Shown here: positions 56,150-64,000 of the stretch, one piece after another | How the letters are laid out: every line of letters begins with the position of its first letter | How positions within the stretch are numbered: position 1 is the first letter of the stretch | Assembly (NCBI RefSeq): GCF_001570485.1 | Contig: NZ_BCTA01000016.1 | Coordinates: 1-64,000 of the forward strand | Reading direction: 5' to 3' | Origin: Mycolicibacterium novocastrense | Lineage (GTDB): Bacteria > Actinomycetota > Actinomycetes > Mycobacteriales > Mycobacteriaceae | DNA: 64,000 nt | Made by a program: the position numbers and the translations under genes | Notes under the pieces: model-generated | Database searches by the model: none | Told to the model about the DNA's origin: nothing | What the model saw: the letters and a program-made list of their open reading frames with translations, nothing else

Positions 56150-57106
56150 TCATGCCGCTTTCTGCCGCGCCACCCATTCGCGGAATGACTGCAGATCGGG
56201 ATTGAGCGTCCGCACGAACTCCAGATCGCGCACCGCGATGAACCGTTCGCAGTCTTCGGCGTAGTACTGGAACATGTTGGCTATCTCGACGGCGCCGGGG
56301 AAGCCCAGCGCGCGCAACTCGTCCCAGGCCTGCGGCCGATAGAGCACCGGTTCTCCGTGCAGGGTCGAGAGTTCCGCGGCGAACTGGTCGCCGGTCAAGT
56401 GGTCGCCGGCGATGCTCACCGTCTTGCCGATGAATTCGGTACCACGCTTGAAGATGCCCAGCGCGGTGCGGCCGATGTCCTCCACGGCGATCGCTGCCAT
56501 CGGCCGGTCCGCCATCGGCAGGGTCAGCACGAGTTCGCCGCTGTCGACGCGCACCGGTTGCAGGTCGGCGAGAAACCCCTCGTAGAATCCGGCGGTGCGC
56601 AGAAACGTCGTCGGCACAGCGGAATCGGTGAAGAAGCCGTCCGCTTCTGCCTTGGCGTCGAAGTGCGGCACCTTGTACCGTCCCTCGACGGTCGGCACCC
56701 GGTCGTCGTCACCGAAGTGGTCCCGGGTGTCCTCGAGCGTCGACCAGACGACGTGTGCCACACCCGCCGACTTGGCCGCGCGCGCTGCCGTTTGGGCCTG
56801 GTGTAGTTCGGATTCGGCCCGGCTGCGTGCGGCCTCCTCCTGCGCCGTTCGGTCCGCCCAGTAATTCGTGACGACGAACGCCGCTGAGGCGCCGTCGAAC
56901 GCGCGCTCCAGGCTGGCGGAGTCGTAGAGGTCGGCCTCGACCACTTCCGCGCCGGCGTCGGCCAGGCGCCTGGCCTGCGCCGACTGCGGGTTGCGCGTTA
57001 TCGCGCGCACCCGGAACTGCCGGTCCGGATCGGTGAGGATGGCTCGTGCGAGCCCGCCGCCCTGCTTACCGGTGGCCCCCACAACGGCGATCACTTGCTG
57101 CGACAT
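56150..57106 (-). CDS. NmrA-like NAD(P)-binding protein
   Basis: A 318-residue atypical short-chain dehydrogenase of the NmrA/HSCARG type. The N-terminal Rossmann motif is VVGATGKQGGGLARAI (about 6-21); the family's substrate-side residues follow in GFYEGFLADLQPV. Proteins of this type act as NADP(H) sensors or quinone/isoflavone-type reductases. The ATG at 57106 has AAGGAG 6 nt upstream; further upstream codons lie in the operator region. It is divergent from a MarR gene with two perfect palindromes between, so it is probably induced by that regulator's ligand. Confidence 0.87.
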   Translation of the reverse strand: MSQQVIAVVGATGKQGGGLARAILTDPDRQFRVRAITRNPQSAQARRLADAGAEVVEADLYDSASLERAFDGASAAFVVTNYWADRTAQEEAARSRAESELHQAQTAARAAKSAGVAHVVWSTLEDTRDHFGDDDRVPTVEGRYKVPHFDAKAEADGFFTDSAVPTTFLRTAGFYEGFLADLQPVRVDSGELVLTLPMADRPMAAIAVEDIGRTALGIFKRGTEFIGKTVSIAGDHLTGDQFAAELSTLHGEPVLYRPQAWDELRALGFPGAVEIANMFQYYAEDCERFIAVRDLEFVRTLNPDLQSFREWVARQKAA

Positions 57107-57120
57107 GGTCATCTCCTTTT

Positions 57121-57174
57121 GGGTTGATACGTCAACCCAACCCACGGTAGCGCGTCGGGTTGATATGTCAACCC
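57121..57174. promoter_or_regulatory. two MarR-type operator palindromes
   Basis: GGGTTGATACGTCAACCC (57121-57138) and GGGTTGATATGTCAACCC (57157-57174) are 18-bp inverted repeats with perfect 7-bp arms, spaced 36 bp start to start. They fill the gap between the divergent NmrA-like and MarR genes. The second site ends 7 bp before the TAGGAT minus-10 box (57182-57187) of marR. Confidence 0.8.
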
Positions 57175-57194
57175 AATGCGCTAGGATCGGTGAC

Positions 57195-57671
57195 ATGGCT
57201 GGAAAAGGGCGGCTGTCGCGGGAAGAACTGGACGCGTGGCGCGCGTTCGTGGCGATGCGGCACGGGCTGGAACGTCACCTGGTAGCCCACCTGCAGCGGG
57301 AATTCGGGCTGTCGGACTCCGATTTCGAGATCCTGGTCAACCTGTCGGAGGCACCGAAGGGCCGGATGCGCGCCTATGAACTGGGCAGGGCCACCCACTG
57401 GGAGAAGACCCGGTTGTCGCACCACCTGCGGCGGATGGAGAAGCGCGGAATGATCCGCCGCGAAGACTCAGGGGCCCGCTATCCGGACATCGTGCTGACC
57501 GAGACCGGGCGTGACGCGATCAAGGCGTCGGCACCCGCCAATGCCGCGCGGGTGCGGGAGTTGTTCATCGACGTGCTCGGCCCGAAACGCCTGGCGGCGC
57601 TTCGCGAAGTGTCCGAAGACGTGATCGCCGCGATCGAGGAACATCTGGCGACGGATTGCACCCTGAAGTGA
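57195..57671 (+). CDS. MarR-family transcriptional regulator
   Basis: A 158-residue MarR repressor with the winged HTH at about 35-105 (LSDSDFEILVNLSEAPKGRMRAYELGRATHWEKTRLSHHLRRMEKRGMIRREDSGARYPDIVLTETG). The ATG at 57195 lies 7 nt after TAGGAT and lacks a Shine-Dalgarno site, so the mRNA is probably leaderless. It likely represses itself and the divergent NmrA-like gene through the GGGTTGA/TCAACCC palindromes. Confidence 0.88.
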   Translation: MAGKGRLSREELDAWRAFVAMRHGLERHLVAHLQREFGLSDSDFEILVNLSEAPKGRMRAYELGRATHWEKTRLSHHLRRMEKRGMIRREDSGARYPDIVLTETGRDAIKASAPANAARVRELFIDVLGPKRLAALREVSEDVIAAIEEHLATDCTLK

Positions 57672-57677
57672 TCGGCA

Positions 57678-58916
57678 CTAGTCCGGTACCGACGGCAACG
57701 GGATGGTCGCCGTCACCGCGGTCCCCGCTCCCGGGCGCGACCGGATGTTGAGTCGGCCGCCGACGATCTCGGCGCGCTCGGCCATCGACAGCAGGCCGTA
57801 GCCGCCCATGTCGTCACCGCCCAACGGATGCTCGAAGGTGTCGAAACCGACTCCGTCGTCGATGATTTCGAGTCGCGCAACGTCGCCGCTGTCGCCGGGG
57901 TCGACGGCGAACATCAGCCGGGCCGAGGTGGCCTTGGCGTGTTTGACGACGTTCTGCAGGCACTCCTGGGCGATGCGGTACAGCGCGAGCTCGATGTGGT
58001 CGGGCAGGCGGCGCTCGACCAGATCCACCTCGATGCCGATCTGCGGTATCGACCTGGCGAGGCTGGCCAATCCGCCGGCCAGCCCGAGGTCGTCGAGGAC
58101 CGGCGGGCGCAGCCCGCTGATCGCCGCGCGGGCCTCCTGCAGTGTCAGGTCGACCAACTCGCGTGCCTTGCCGAGCTGTTCGGCGACGATCGCGGGGTCG
58201 TCGGATCGGGTCGCGGCGTCCAGTCGGTAGGACAACGTCACCAGCCGCTGCGAGATACCGTCGTGGATATCGCCTGCCAGCCTTCGCCGTTCGAGTTCCT
58301 GGGCCTCGATCACCTGCTCGACGAAGTTCTCGTGCGCCCGCTCGCGCGCCACCAGCTGCCGGTGCAGCCGGGCCTGGTGCATGGCCCCTGCGATCAGCCG
58401 CCCGATCACCACCAGCAGCTCGACGTCGCGCTCGGTGAACTCGCGGCGCTCGACGGTGTGCACGTTGAGCACGCCGACCAGGCCTCCGGGATCGGTCTCC
58501 ATCGGCACCGACACCATCGATGTGAAATCGCTGCCCCGCAGCGACTGGAACGGCATGTAGCGCGGATCGGATTCCTTGTCCTGGGTGATCACCACCGGCT
58601 CGCGGTGGCTGGCGACCCAGCCCGAGATGCCTTGTCCCAGAGGAAGTCTGATCTTACCGATCGCGGCGTCGAAGGGTGGTGTGGCGCCCGCCAGCGTCAG
58701 CGACCGGTCGCTGTCGTCGAGGACGTGGACAAAGCACACGTCGCTGGCGGTGGCCGCGGTGATCATCCGCGCGGCCGCGGCGGCCAGGGGTTCGACACCC
58801 GGGCCCTTGGACGCGGCCTGGATCAGTTCGCGCAGCAGTGCCAGTTCGCGGTCGGCGGCCAGCGCGTACTGGCTCAGCTCCCGTACCGCGTCCGACGGAC
58901 CCGATTCCGTGGTCAC
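57678..58916 (-). CDS. two-component sensor histidine kinase, GAF + HisKA_3
   Basis: A 412-residue cytoplasmic sensor kinase. A GAF domain (about 45-180) lies ahead of the HisKA_3 dimerisation domain with phospho-acceptor His218 (RRLAGDIHDGISQRL). A HATPase_c domain follows (about 300-408; N box ECLQNVVKHAKA, G boxes DDGVGFD and GGYGLLSMAERAE). No membrane helix is present, so the signal is probably intracellular, such as a gas, redox change or small ligand. The GTG overlaps the response regulator stop as GTGA. Confidence 0.92.
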   Translation of the reverse strand: MTTESGPSDAVRELSQYALAADRELALLRELIQAASKGPGVEPLAAAAARMITAATASDVCFVHVLDDSDRSLTLAGATPPFDAAIGKIRLPLGQGISGWVASHREPVVITQDKESDPRYMPFQSLRGSDFTSMVSVPMETDPGGLVGVLNVHTVERREFTERDVELLVVIGRLIAGAMHQARLHRQLVARERAHENFVEQVIEAQELERRRLAGDIHDGISQRLVTLSYRLDAATRSDDPAIVAEQLGKARELVDLTLQEARAAISGLRPPVLDDLGLAGGLASLARSIPQIGIEVDLVERRLPDHIELALYRIAQECLQNVVKHAKATSARLMFAVDPGDSGDVARLEIIDDGVGFDTFEHPLGGDDMGGYGLLSMAERAEIVGGRLNIRSRPGAGTAVTATIPLPSVPD

Positions 58917-59575
58917 TTGAAGATTCCCTCACGCAGGGCCGTCGCGACGGCGCCGGTGCGGTCGCTGACACCGAGCTTGCGGTAGATCGAGCTGAGGTGG
59001 GTTTTGACCGTCTCGTCGCCGATCACCAGCTTGGCCGCGATCGCCCGATTCGACAGCCCGTTGACGACGAGCGAGAGGATCTCACTCTCGCGCTGGGTCA
59101 ACCCCTGGCGCGCACCCGGCCAGAACTCGTCGCGCTGAAGCCGCGCCGCGGTGTCGACGGCCCTGGCCGCCATGCCGGGGTCGATCGCGGTCTCGCCACG
59201 ATGGACGAACTCCAGCTGGCGCACCAGTTCGTCGCTGCTGATGCTCTTGAGCAGATATCCGGAAGCCCCGACGCGTAGGGCCTGGAACAGGTACTGCTCG
59301 TCGTCGTAGACCGACAGCATCACGATCTTGCGGGAGGCGTTGCGCTGGCGCAGTTCGGCGCACAGGTCCAGGCCGCTCGCGCCCTGCATCCGCACATCAC
59401 ACAGCACGATGTCGGGATCGAGATCGTCGATGACCGCGACCGCGCGCTCGGCGCCGACGGCCTGCCCGACGACCTGGACCCGGTCGGCGAACGCCGCCAG
59501 CATGGCCTTGAGGCCCTCGATGACCATCTCGTGGTCGTCGACCAGCACAAGACGCACCGGTGGGCTGCTCGGCAT
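58913..59575 (-). CDS. NarL/LuxR-family response regulator
   Basis: A 220-residue response regulator. The receiver domain (about 7-122) has acidic residues DDH near the N-terminus, phospho-acceptor Asp60 (VLCDVRM) and Lys in YLLKS. The LuxR-type HTH (about 155-215) has LTQRESEILSLVVNGLSNRAIAAKLVIGDETVKTHLSSIYRKLGVSDR. It is the first gene of the operon with its cognate kinase. Targets are not evident from the window. Confidence 0.93.
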   Translation of the reverse strand: MPSSPPVRLVLVDDHEMVIEGLKAMLAAFADRVQVVGQAVGAERAVAVIDDLDPDIVLCDVRMQGASGLDLCAELRQRNASRKIVMLSVYDDEQYLFQALRVGASGYLLKSISSDELVRQLEFVHRGETAIDPGMAARAVDTAARLQRDEFWPGARQGLTQRESEILSLVVNGLSNRAIAAKLVIGDETVKTHLSSIYRKLGVSDRTGAVATALREGIFK

Positions 59576-59700
59576 GCACCCACCTTAGAGGTGCCATTTC
59601 CCAGGTAACGCATGTCGGCGCGGCCCGGCGGGCCGAGTCGGCACCGACGATCCCCCGATTGGGGGAGGCCCGAGGCTGTGATGAGGGCCACCCTCTACAT

Positions 59701-60513
59701 ATGCCGAAAACGCAGGAGACGACGTGGCGCGCGGGCCGGTTCTGGTGGGAGGGTGCCCCTGCGGGTCCCGGGCCGGGTTCCGGCTGTGCAGTACGAGGTC
59801 TGGTGTTCGACCTCGACGCACTGACCGACATCGAATGTGATGGTCACCGGGTCGCCTACAACGCGGCCTTCACCACGCACGGCCTGGATTTCCAGTGGTC
59901 GGTACCGCGGTATCGGCAGTTGCTCGCGCTCACCGACGAGCGCCAGAGGGTCGCCGCCGAGCTTCGCAAGCGGTGCGTGGCCACCGAGGCCGACGTGCTC
60001 ACCAAACTGCTGGCAGACGAGATCTACACCACCAAGACCATGCTGTTCGACGAGTTGATCCTCGAGCGCGACCTGTCTCCGCGCGCCGGGCTGGTGGACT
60101 TCGTGATGGATGCCGTCGGTGCCGGCGTGCAGGTGGCCGTCGTGGTGAACGGTCAACGCGGCTGGGCCGAGCCGCTGGTGCGCCAACTCGTCGGCGAGGG
60201 CCTCGTCGAGGTCGTGGTCGCCGCCGAGGACATCGTCAAGCCGATGCCCGATCCGGAGGCACACCGGCACGCGCTGTGGGAACTCGGCCTGTCGGCCGAC
60301 GACGCGTTCGCCGTCACCGGATCGGCCTCGGGGCTGCGCGCGGCCAACTCCGCCGGGATGCCGACGCTGGTGATCACGGGGGAGGGCACCCCCGACATCC
60401 CGGCCGCGGTGGCCGTGCGCCCCGACTACGGCGGCGCTGACCCGCTGCGCCTCGCCGATTGCCAGCGCCTGCACGCCGGCTGGTCGCGTAGCCGTAAGCC
60501 GACGGCCGCGTAG
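59701..60513 (+). CDS. HAD-superfamily hydrolase
   Basis: A 270-residue HAD-like phosphatase of the phosphoglycolate phosphatase/CbbY subfamily. Motif I is GLVFDLDALTD (about 33-43), with the nucleophile and acid Asp pair; motif II is VVVNGQR; the motif III Lys is in DIVKPMPDPEAH; motif IV is less clear. Loss of the canonical acidic motif IV (here DDAFAVTGSASGLRAA) makes the activity uncertain. The ATG at 59701 lacks a clear Shine-Dalgarno site. It is divergent from the response regulator across 125 bp. Confidence 0.8.
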   Translation: MPKTQETTWRAGRFWWEGAPAGPGPGSGCAVRGLVFDLDALTDIECDGHRVAYNAAFTTHGLDFQWSVPRYRQLLALTDERQRVAAELRKRCVATEADVLTKLLADEIYTTKTMLFDELILERDLSPRAGLVDFVMDAVGAGVQVAVVVNGQRGWAEPLVRQLVGEGLVEVVVAAEDIVKPMPDPEAHRHALWELGLSADDAFAVTGSASGLRAANSAGMPTLVITGEGTPDIPAAVAVRPDYGGADPLRLADCQRLHAGWSRSRKPTAA

Positions 60514-60557
60514 TAGCGGCTGGCCCGGCCCGCGCCGGCCGGCGGTAGTTTCGACCC

Positions 60558-61253
60558 ATGGCCGAGATTCCCAGCACCGAAGACGCGTTCGCCCGGCTCG
60601 ACATGCCGCTGATCGACGCGATGATGACCCAGCGTACCGTGCGCCGCGTCCTTCCCGACCCGGTCGACGATGCCGTCGTCCTGAAATGCATCGAGCTGGC
60701 GCTGCGGGCCCCCACCGGGTCGAACGGGCAGAACTGGGAGTTCATCGTGGTGAAGGACCAGGCCGTCAAGGATCAGCTCGGCAAGCGTTATCGCCAAGCC
60801 TGGTCGCTGTACGGCGGGATCGGCCGGCGTCTCACCGCCGGCGACGAATCGATGCAGAAGATTCTGCGCGCCGTGCAGTGGCAGGTCGACCATTTCAGTG
60901 AGATTCCGGTGCTCGTCGTGCCCTGCCTGCGCGGCGGTGCGCGGTTGCCGTACCTGCCCTCGCCCTTCGTGGGCGAGTCGTCGTTCTTCGGGTCGATCTA
61001 TCCCAGCGTGCAGAACCTGCTGCTCGCTGCCCGGGCGATGGGGCTGGGTGCGTCGCTGATCACCCTGCCGCTGTGGAGCGTGACATCGGCCCGGCGGACC
61101 CTGGGCCTGCCGTTGACCGTGACACCGGTCTGCGTCGTGCCCCTGGGCTGGCCGCGTGGGCGCTACGGGCCGACGACGCGTAAGCCGGTCGGACAGGTGG
61201 CTCACCTCGACAAGTACGGCGAGCGCGCCTGGCTCGACGCCGACGCTGGGTGA
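60558..61253 (+). CDS. nitroreductase-family FMN oxidoreductase
   Basis: A 231-residue nitroreductase-fold flavoprotein. The FMN-binding start MTQRTVRRVLPDPVDD (about 23-38) and RAPTGSNGQNWEFIVVKD (about 50-67) are typical. The late AARAMGLGASLITLPLW and PLGWPRGRYGPTTRKPV segments close the fold. Substrates may be nitro compounds, quinones or flavins. TAGTTT lies 6 nt before the ATG, indicating a leaderless transcript. Confidence 0.9.
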   Translation: MAEIPSTEDAFARLDMPLIDAMMTQRTVRRVLPDPVDDAVVLKCIELALRAPTGSNGQNWEFIVVKDQAVKDQLGKRYRQAWSLYGGIGRRLTAGDESMQKILRAVQWQVDHFSEIPVLVVPCLRGGARLPYLPSPFVGESSFFGSIYPSVQNLLLAARAMGLGASLITLPLWSVTSARRTLGLPLTVTPVCVVPLGWPRGRYGPTTRKPVGQVAHLDKYGERAWLDADAG

Positions 61254-61260
61254 CGTCGGG

Positions 61261-62136
61261 TCAGTTGCCCCGCAGCAGTTCGATCACCGCGCTGAAGTCC
61301 TTGTCGGCATGGTCGGCGGCGAACGTCCGGTAGATCTCGGCGGCGTGGCTGCCCAGTGGCGCGTTCGAACCCGTCGACTCGACCGCGGTCATGGCCAGGC
61401 CGAGGTCCTTGTTCATCAACGCTGTCGCGAAACCGGGTTTGAAGTCGTTGTTGGCCGGTGACGTCGGAACCGGGCCCGGGACAGGGCAATTGGTGTGCAC
61501 AGCCCAGCAGTTGCCGGTGGCCCCGGTGATCACGTCGAATAGCGACTGTGCCGACAGGCCCAGCTTCTCGGCGAGGACGAATGCCTCGCCGATCGCGATC
61601 TGCTGCACCGCGAGCACCATGTTGTTGCACAGCTTTGCGGCCTGGCCGGTACCGGAGGCGCCGCAGTGAATGATCTTGCCTGCCAGCGGTTCGAGCACAG
61701 GCCGGGCGCGTTCCACCGCGGCGTCCTCACCGCCGACCATGAACGCCAGCGTGCCCGCGGTGGCGCCCTTCACCCCGCCCGACACCGGGGCGTCGAGTTG
61801 CGCGAATCCGCGCTCGAGGGCCTGTTGGTGGATGGTGCGCGCGTCGTCGACGGAGATGGTCGAGGTGTCGATGAACAGCGCGTTGCCCTTGGCCGCGGGA
61901 AGCACTTCGGCGTAGCAGGCTTTGACGATGTCGCCGTTGGGCAGCGAGGTGATCACGACCTCGGCGTCGCCGACCGCCTCGGCGCCGCTGTCGAATACCG
62001 ACACACCCCGCTCGGCGGCGGCCGATTTCAGCGCGGGCTGGGGGTCGAAGCCGTGAACGGTCTGGCCGGCGGCGACCAGGTTCGCCGCCATCGGACCACC
62101 CATGTTGCCCAGGCCCAAGAACGCGATCGTCGTCAT
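61261..62136 (-). CDS. mmsB: 3-hydroxyisobutyrate dehydrogenase
   Basis: A 291-residue beta-hydroxyacid dehydrogenase that oxidises 3-hydroxyisobutyrate to methylmalonate semialdehyde in valine catabolism. The NAD motif IAFLGLGNMGGPMAANL (4-20), the substrate motif DAPVSGGVKGATAGTL (about 114-129) and the catalytic Lys in GTGQAAKLCNN (about 168) are intact. It lies 12 bp downstream of fadE9 in the mmsA-fadE9-mmsB operon. Confidence 0.95.
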   Translation of the reverse strand: MTTIAFLGLGNMGGPMAANLVAAGQTVHGFDPQPALKSAAAERGVSVFDSGAEAVGDAEVVITSLPNGDIVKACYAEVLPAAKGNALFIDTSTISVDDARTIHQQALERGFAQLDAPVSGGVKGATAGTLAFMVGGEDAAVERARPVLEPLAGKIIHCGASGTGQAAKLCNNMVLAVQQIAIGEAFVLAEKLGLSAQSLFDVITGATGNCWAVHTNCPVPGPVPTSPANNDFKPGFATALMNKDLGLAMTAVESTGSNAPLGSHAAEIYRTFAADHADKDFSAVIELLRGN

Positions 62137-62148
62137 TGATGACCTCTC

Positions 62149-63315
62149 CTAAGCGGACGCCCGCACCTTGGCGGCCTGCGACCGCCCGATGACCACGCGC
62201 ATGATTTCGTTGGTGCCCTCCAGGATCCGGTGTACCCGTAGGTCCCGGACGATCTTCTCCAACCCGTACTCGTTGAGGTAGCCGTAGCCCCCGTGCAACT
62301 GCAGTGCCTGGTCGGCGACCGCATAGCAGGCATCGGTGACGTAGAGCTTGGCCATCGCGCACAGCTCCACCTTGTCCGGGTGGTTGTCGTCCAGCGCAGT
62401 CGCGGCTCGCCACAACAGGTTTCGCGATGTCTCCAGCGCAGTAGCCATCTCGGCCAGGGTGAACCGGATGGTGGGCTCGTCGAGGAGTGGGCCGCCGAAC
62501 GCTTCGCGGTCTCGCACATAGGCGATGGCCTTGTCGTATGCGGCCTGTGCACCGCCGAGCGAGCACGCGGCGATGTTGATCCGCCCGCCGTTGAGCCCGT
62601 TCATCGCGATCCCGAAGCCGGCGCCCTCGCCGTCGGCGCCGCCCAACATCGCATCGGCGGGCACACGGACCCCTTCGAAGATCACCTGGGCGGTGGGCTG
62701 GGCGTGCCAGCCCATCTTCTCCTCGTCGGCGCCGAAAGTGAGGCCGGGCGTGTCCTTTTCAACGAGGAACGTCGAGATGCCGCGCGGGCCTTCGCCACCG
62801 GTGCGCGCCATCACCACGTACACGTCGGACGACCCGGCGCCGGAGATGAACTGTTTGACCCCGTCGAGGACGTAGTGGTCGCCGTCCCGAACGGCCCTGG
62901 TGCGCAACGCGCTCGCGTCGGACCCCGCGCCGGGTTCGGTCAGGCAGTAGCTGGCGATCAGCTCCATCGACGCCAGCCGCGGCACCCAGCTCTTGCGTTG
63001 TTCAGGGGTGCCGTAGGTGTCGACCATCCACGTGCACATGTTGTGGATGGACAGGAACGCCGCCACCGTGGGATCGGCCGTCGCGAGTTGCTCGAAGATC
63101 CGCACGCCGTCGAGCCTGCGCAGCCCACTGCCACCGACGTCCTCGTTGCAATAGACCGCGGCCATTCCGAGCTCGGCGGCCGCACGTAGCACGTCGGTGG
63201 GAAAGTGGTGCGTCTTGTCCCACTCCAGCGCGAACGGCGCGAGCCGCTTCTCGGCGAACGCGGCCGCCGTCTCGGCGATCACGCGCTCGTCGTCGTCGAG
63301 CCCGAAGTAGTCCAT
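62149..63315 (-). CDS. fadE9: acyl-CoA dehydrogenase (isobutyryl-CoA dehydrogenase-like)
   Basis: A 388-residue acyl-CoA dehydrogenase, probably acting on isobutyryl-CoA in valine degradation because it sits between mmsA and mmsB (Rv0752c arrangement). FAD and substrate motifs CLTEPGAGSDASALRT and QFISGAG are present, and the catalytic Glu lies in the C-terminal LHGGYGYLNEYGLEKIVRDLRVHRILEGTNEIMR region. The ATG at 63315 gives the family start (MDYFGLDDDERVI); the frame extends upstream into mmsA but not as a real N-terminus. Confidence 0.92.
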   Translation of the reverse strand: MDYFGLDDDERVIAETAAAFAEKRLAPFALEWDKTHHFPTDVLRAAAELGMAAVYCNEDVGGSGLRRLDGVRIFEQLATADPTVAAFLSIHNMCTWMVDTYGTPEQRKSWVPRLASMELIASYCLTEPGAGSDASALRTRAVRDGDHYVLDGVKQFISGAGSSDVYVVMARTGGEGPRGISTFLVEKDTPGLTFGADEEKMGWHAQPTAQVIFEGVRVPADAMLGGADGEGAGFGIAMNGLNGGRINIAACSLGGAQAAYDKAIAYVRDREAFGGPLLDEPTIRFTLAEMATALETSRNLLWRAATALDDNHPDKVELCAMAKLYVTDACYAVADQALQLHGGYGYLNEYGLEKIVRDLRVHRILEGTNEIMRVVIGRSQAAKVRASA

Positions 63316-63335
63316 GCTGCCGGTGTTCTCGTGCG

Positions 63336-64000
63336 CTACTTCATGGTCGGCAGGACGAACTCCGCGCCGTCCTTGATGCCCGACGGCCACCGCTGCGTGA
63401 CGGTCTTGGTCTTGGTGTAGAACAGGATCGAATGCGGACCGTGCTGGTTGAGGTCCCCGAAACCGGACCGCTTCCAGCCGCCGAAGGTGTGGTAGGCCAC
63501 CGGAACCGGGATCGGCACGTTGACGCCGACCATGCCGACCTGCACGCGTGACACGAAGTCGCGGGCCGCGTCGCCGTCGCGGGTGAAGATCGCGACGCCG
63601 TTGCCGTATTCGTGCTCGGAGGGCAGCGCCAGCGCCTCTTCGTAGTCCTTCGCGCGCACGATGCACAGCACCGGCCCGAAGATCTCATCGGTGTAGATCG
63701 ACATGTCGGTGGTGACGTGGTCGAACAGGGTGGGGCCGATGAACCAGCCGTTCTCCAGGCTGTCGTCACCGAATTGCATTTCGTCGCTGGCGCGTTCGCG
63801 GCCGTCGACGACGATCTCGGCGCCCGCCTCGACGCCGGCGTCGATGTAGCCGCGTACCCGCTGAAGCGCCGCCTCGGTCACCAGCGGCCCGTAATCGGCC
63901 TTCGGGTCCAGGCTGTGGCCCACCCGCAGATTGTTGATTCGCTCGACGAGCCTGGCACGCAAGCGATCTGCGGTCTCATCCCCGACAGGTACCGCGACGC
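63336..64000 (-). CDS. mmsA: methylmalonate-semialdehyde dehydrogenase, C-terminal part (runs off the window)
   Basis: The C-terminal 220 or so residues of a CoA-acylating aldehyde dehydrogenase converting methylmalonate semialdehyde to propionyl-CoA. The frame stays open to the window edge (reading ...AVPVGDETADRLRARLVERINNLRVG), so the 5' part with the catalytic Cys is outside. Diagnostic segments are DPKADYGPLVTEAAL, FIGPTLFDHVT, EIFGPVLCIVRAKDYEEAL and the MMSDH-specific VGVNVPIPVPVAYHTFGGWKRSGFGD. It is the upstream gene of the valine operon. Confidence 0.95.
   Translation of the reverse strand, partial: VAVPVGDETADRLRARLVERINNLRVGHSLDPKADYGPLVTEAALQRVRGYIDAGVEAGAEIVVDGRERASDEMQFGDDSLENGWFIGPTLFDHVTTDMSIYTDEIFGPVLCIVRAKDYEEALALPSEHEYGNGVAIFTRDGDAARDFVSRVQVGMVGVNVPIPVPVAYHTFGGWKRSGFGDLNQHGPHSILFYTKTKTVTQRWPSGIKDGAEFVLPTMK

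Noticed and set aside
59652..59665. CCCCCGATTGGGGG hairpin between the response regulator and HAD genes
   Set aside because: A short GC-rich stem between divergent genes with no U-tract; not a terminator by position and no matching second copy to call it an operator.

Overview
The window is high-GC actinobacterial chromosome, and gene content and order point to a Mycobacterium/Mycolicibacterium-type genome. It holds a complete mycofactocin locus (mftR-mftABCDEFG), the S10/spc ribosomal protein superoperon, secY-adk-map, sigL-rslA and the valine-catabolic mmsA-fadE9-mmsB genes. These run in nearly the order of M. tuberculosis Rv0688-Rv0752, with several extra blocks. This comparison rests on remembered gene order, not on a search.

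Layout. 1-2.7 kb: arginine/ornithine catabolism (rocD, ddaH, a divergent Lrp/AsnC regulator). 2.8-8.3 kb: ferredoxin reductase, an ECF sigma factor translationally coupled to a three-domain VOC protein, malic enzyme and mftR. 8.36-14.9 kb: mycofactocin biosynthesis (precursor MftA, RRE protein MftB, radical SAM MftC, MftD, MftE, glycosyltransferase MftF, GMC oxidoreductase MftG). 14.8-21.5 kb: an MFS exporter with a divergent TetR regulator, two tandem cytochrome P450s with near-identical operator palindromes, and a lipoprotein carboxylesterase. 21.9-27.4 kb: S10 operon (rpsJ to rpsQ) ending at a hairpin terminator. 27.4-34.5 kb: non-ribosomal insertion (sugar-phosphate transferase, GAF protein, TetR/DUF2306 pair, arylsulfatase, lipoprotein). 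34.7-39.1 kb: spc operon (rplN to rplO), with two candidate leader microORFs. 39.2-47.2 kb: small secreted protein, sppA, three tandem TIGR00027-type methyltransferases, secY-adk-map. 47.2-51.1 kb: fur-like/katA pair with Fur-box-like palindromes, MarR regulator, sigL-rslA. 51.2-55.6 kb: four tightly packed genes (TPP enzyme, SRPBCC-like protein, KAS III-like enzyme, PLP aminotransferase). 55.6-64 kb: MarR and NmrA genes, a two-component system, HAD hydrolase, nitroreductase, and mmsB, fadE9 and a truncated mmsA at the edge.

Most interesting signal. The four genes at 51.2-55.6 kb look like a small biosynthetic operon inserted between rslA and the next conserved marR gene. An exact TGAACC-N16-CGTGTC element, the SigL-type promoter, lies just upstream of this operon and also just upstream of sigL. 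The operon's KAS III-like enzyme keeps the catalytic Cys and Asn but has Asn where the family has His. I infer a SigL-controlled, uncharacterised metabolite or lipid pathway. Other notable points are coupled microORFs ahead of rplN and rpsH, paired palindromic operators at several regulator genes, and a recurring TANNNT-plus-6/7-nt spacing before start codons that suggests leaderless transcripts.
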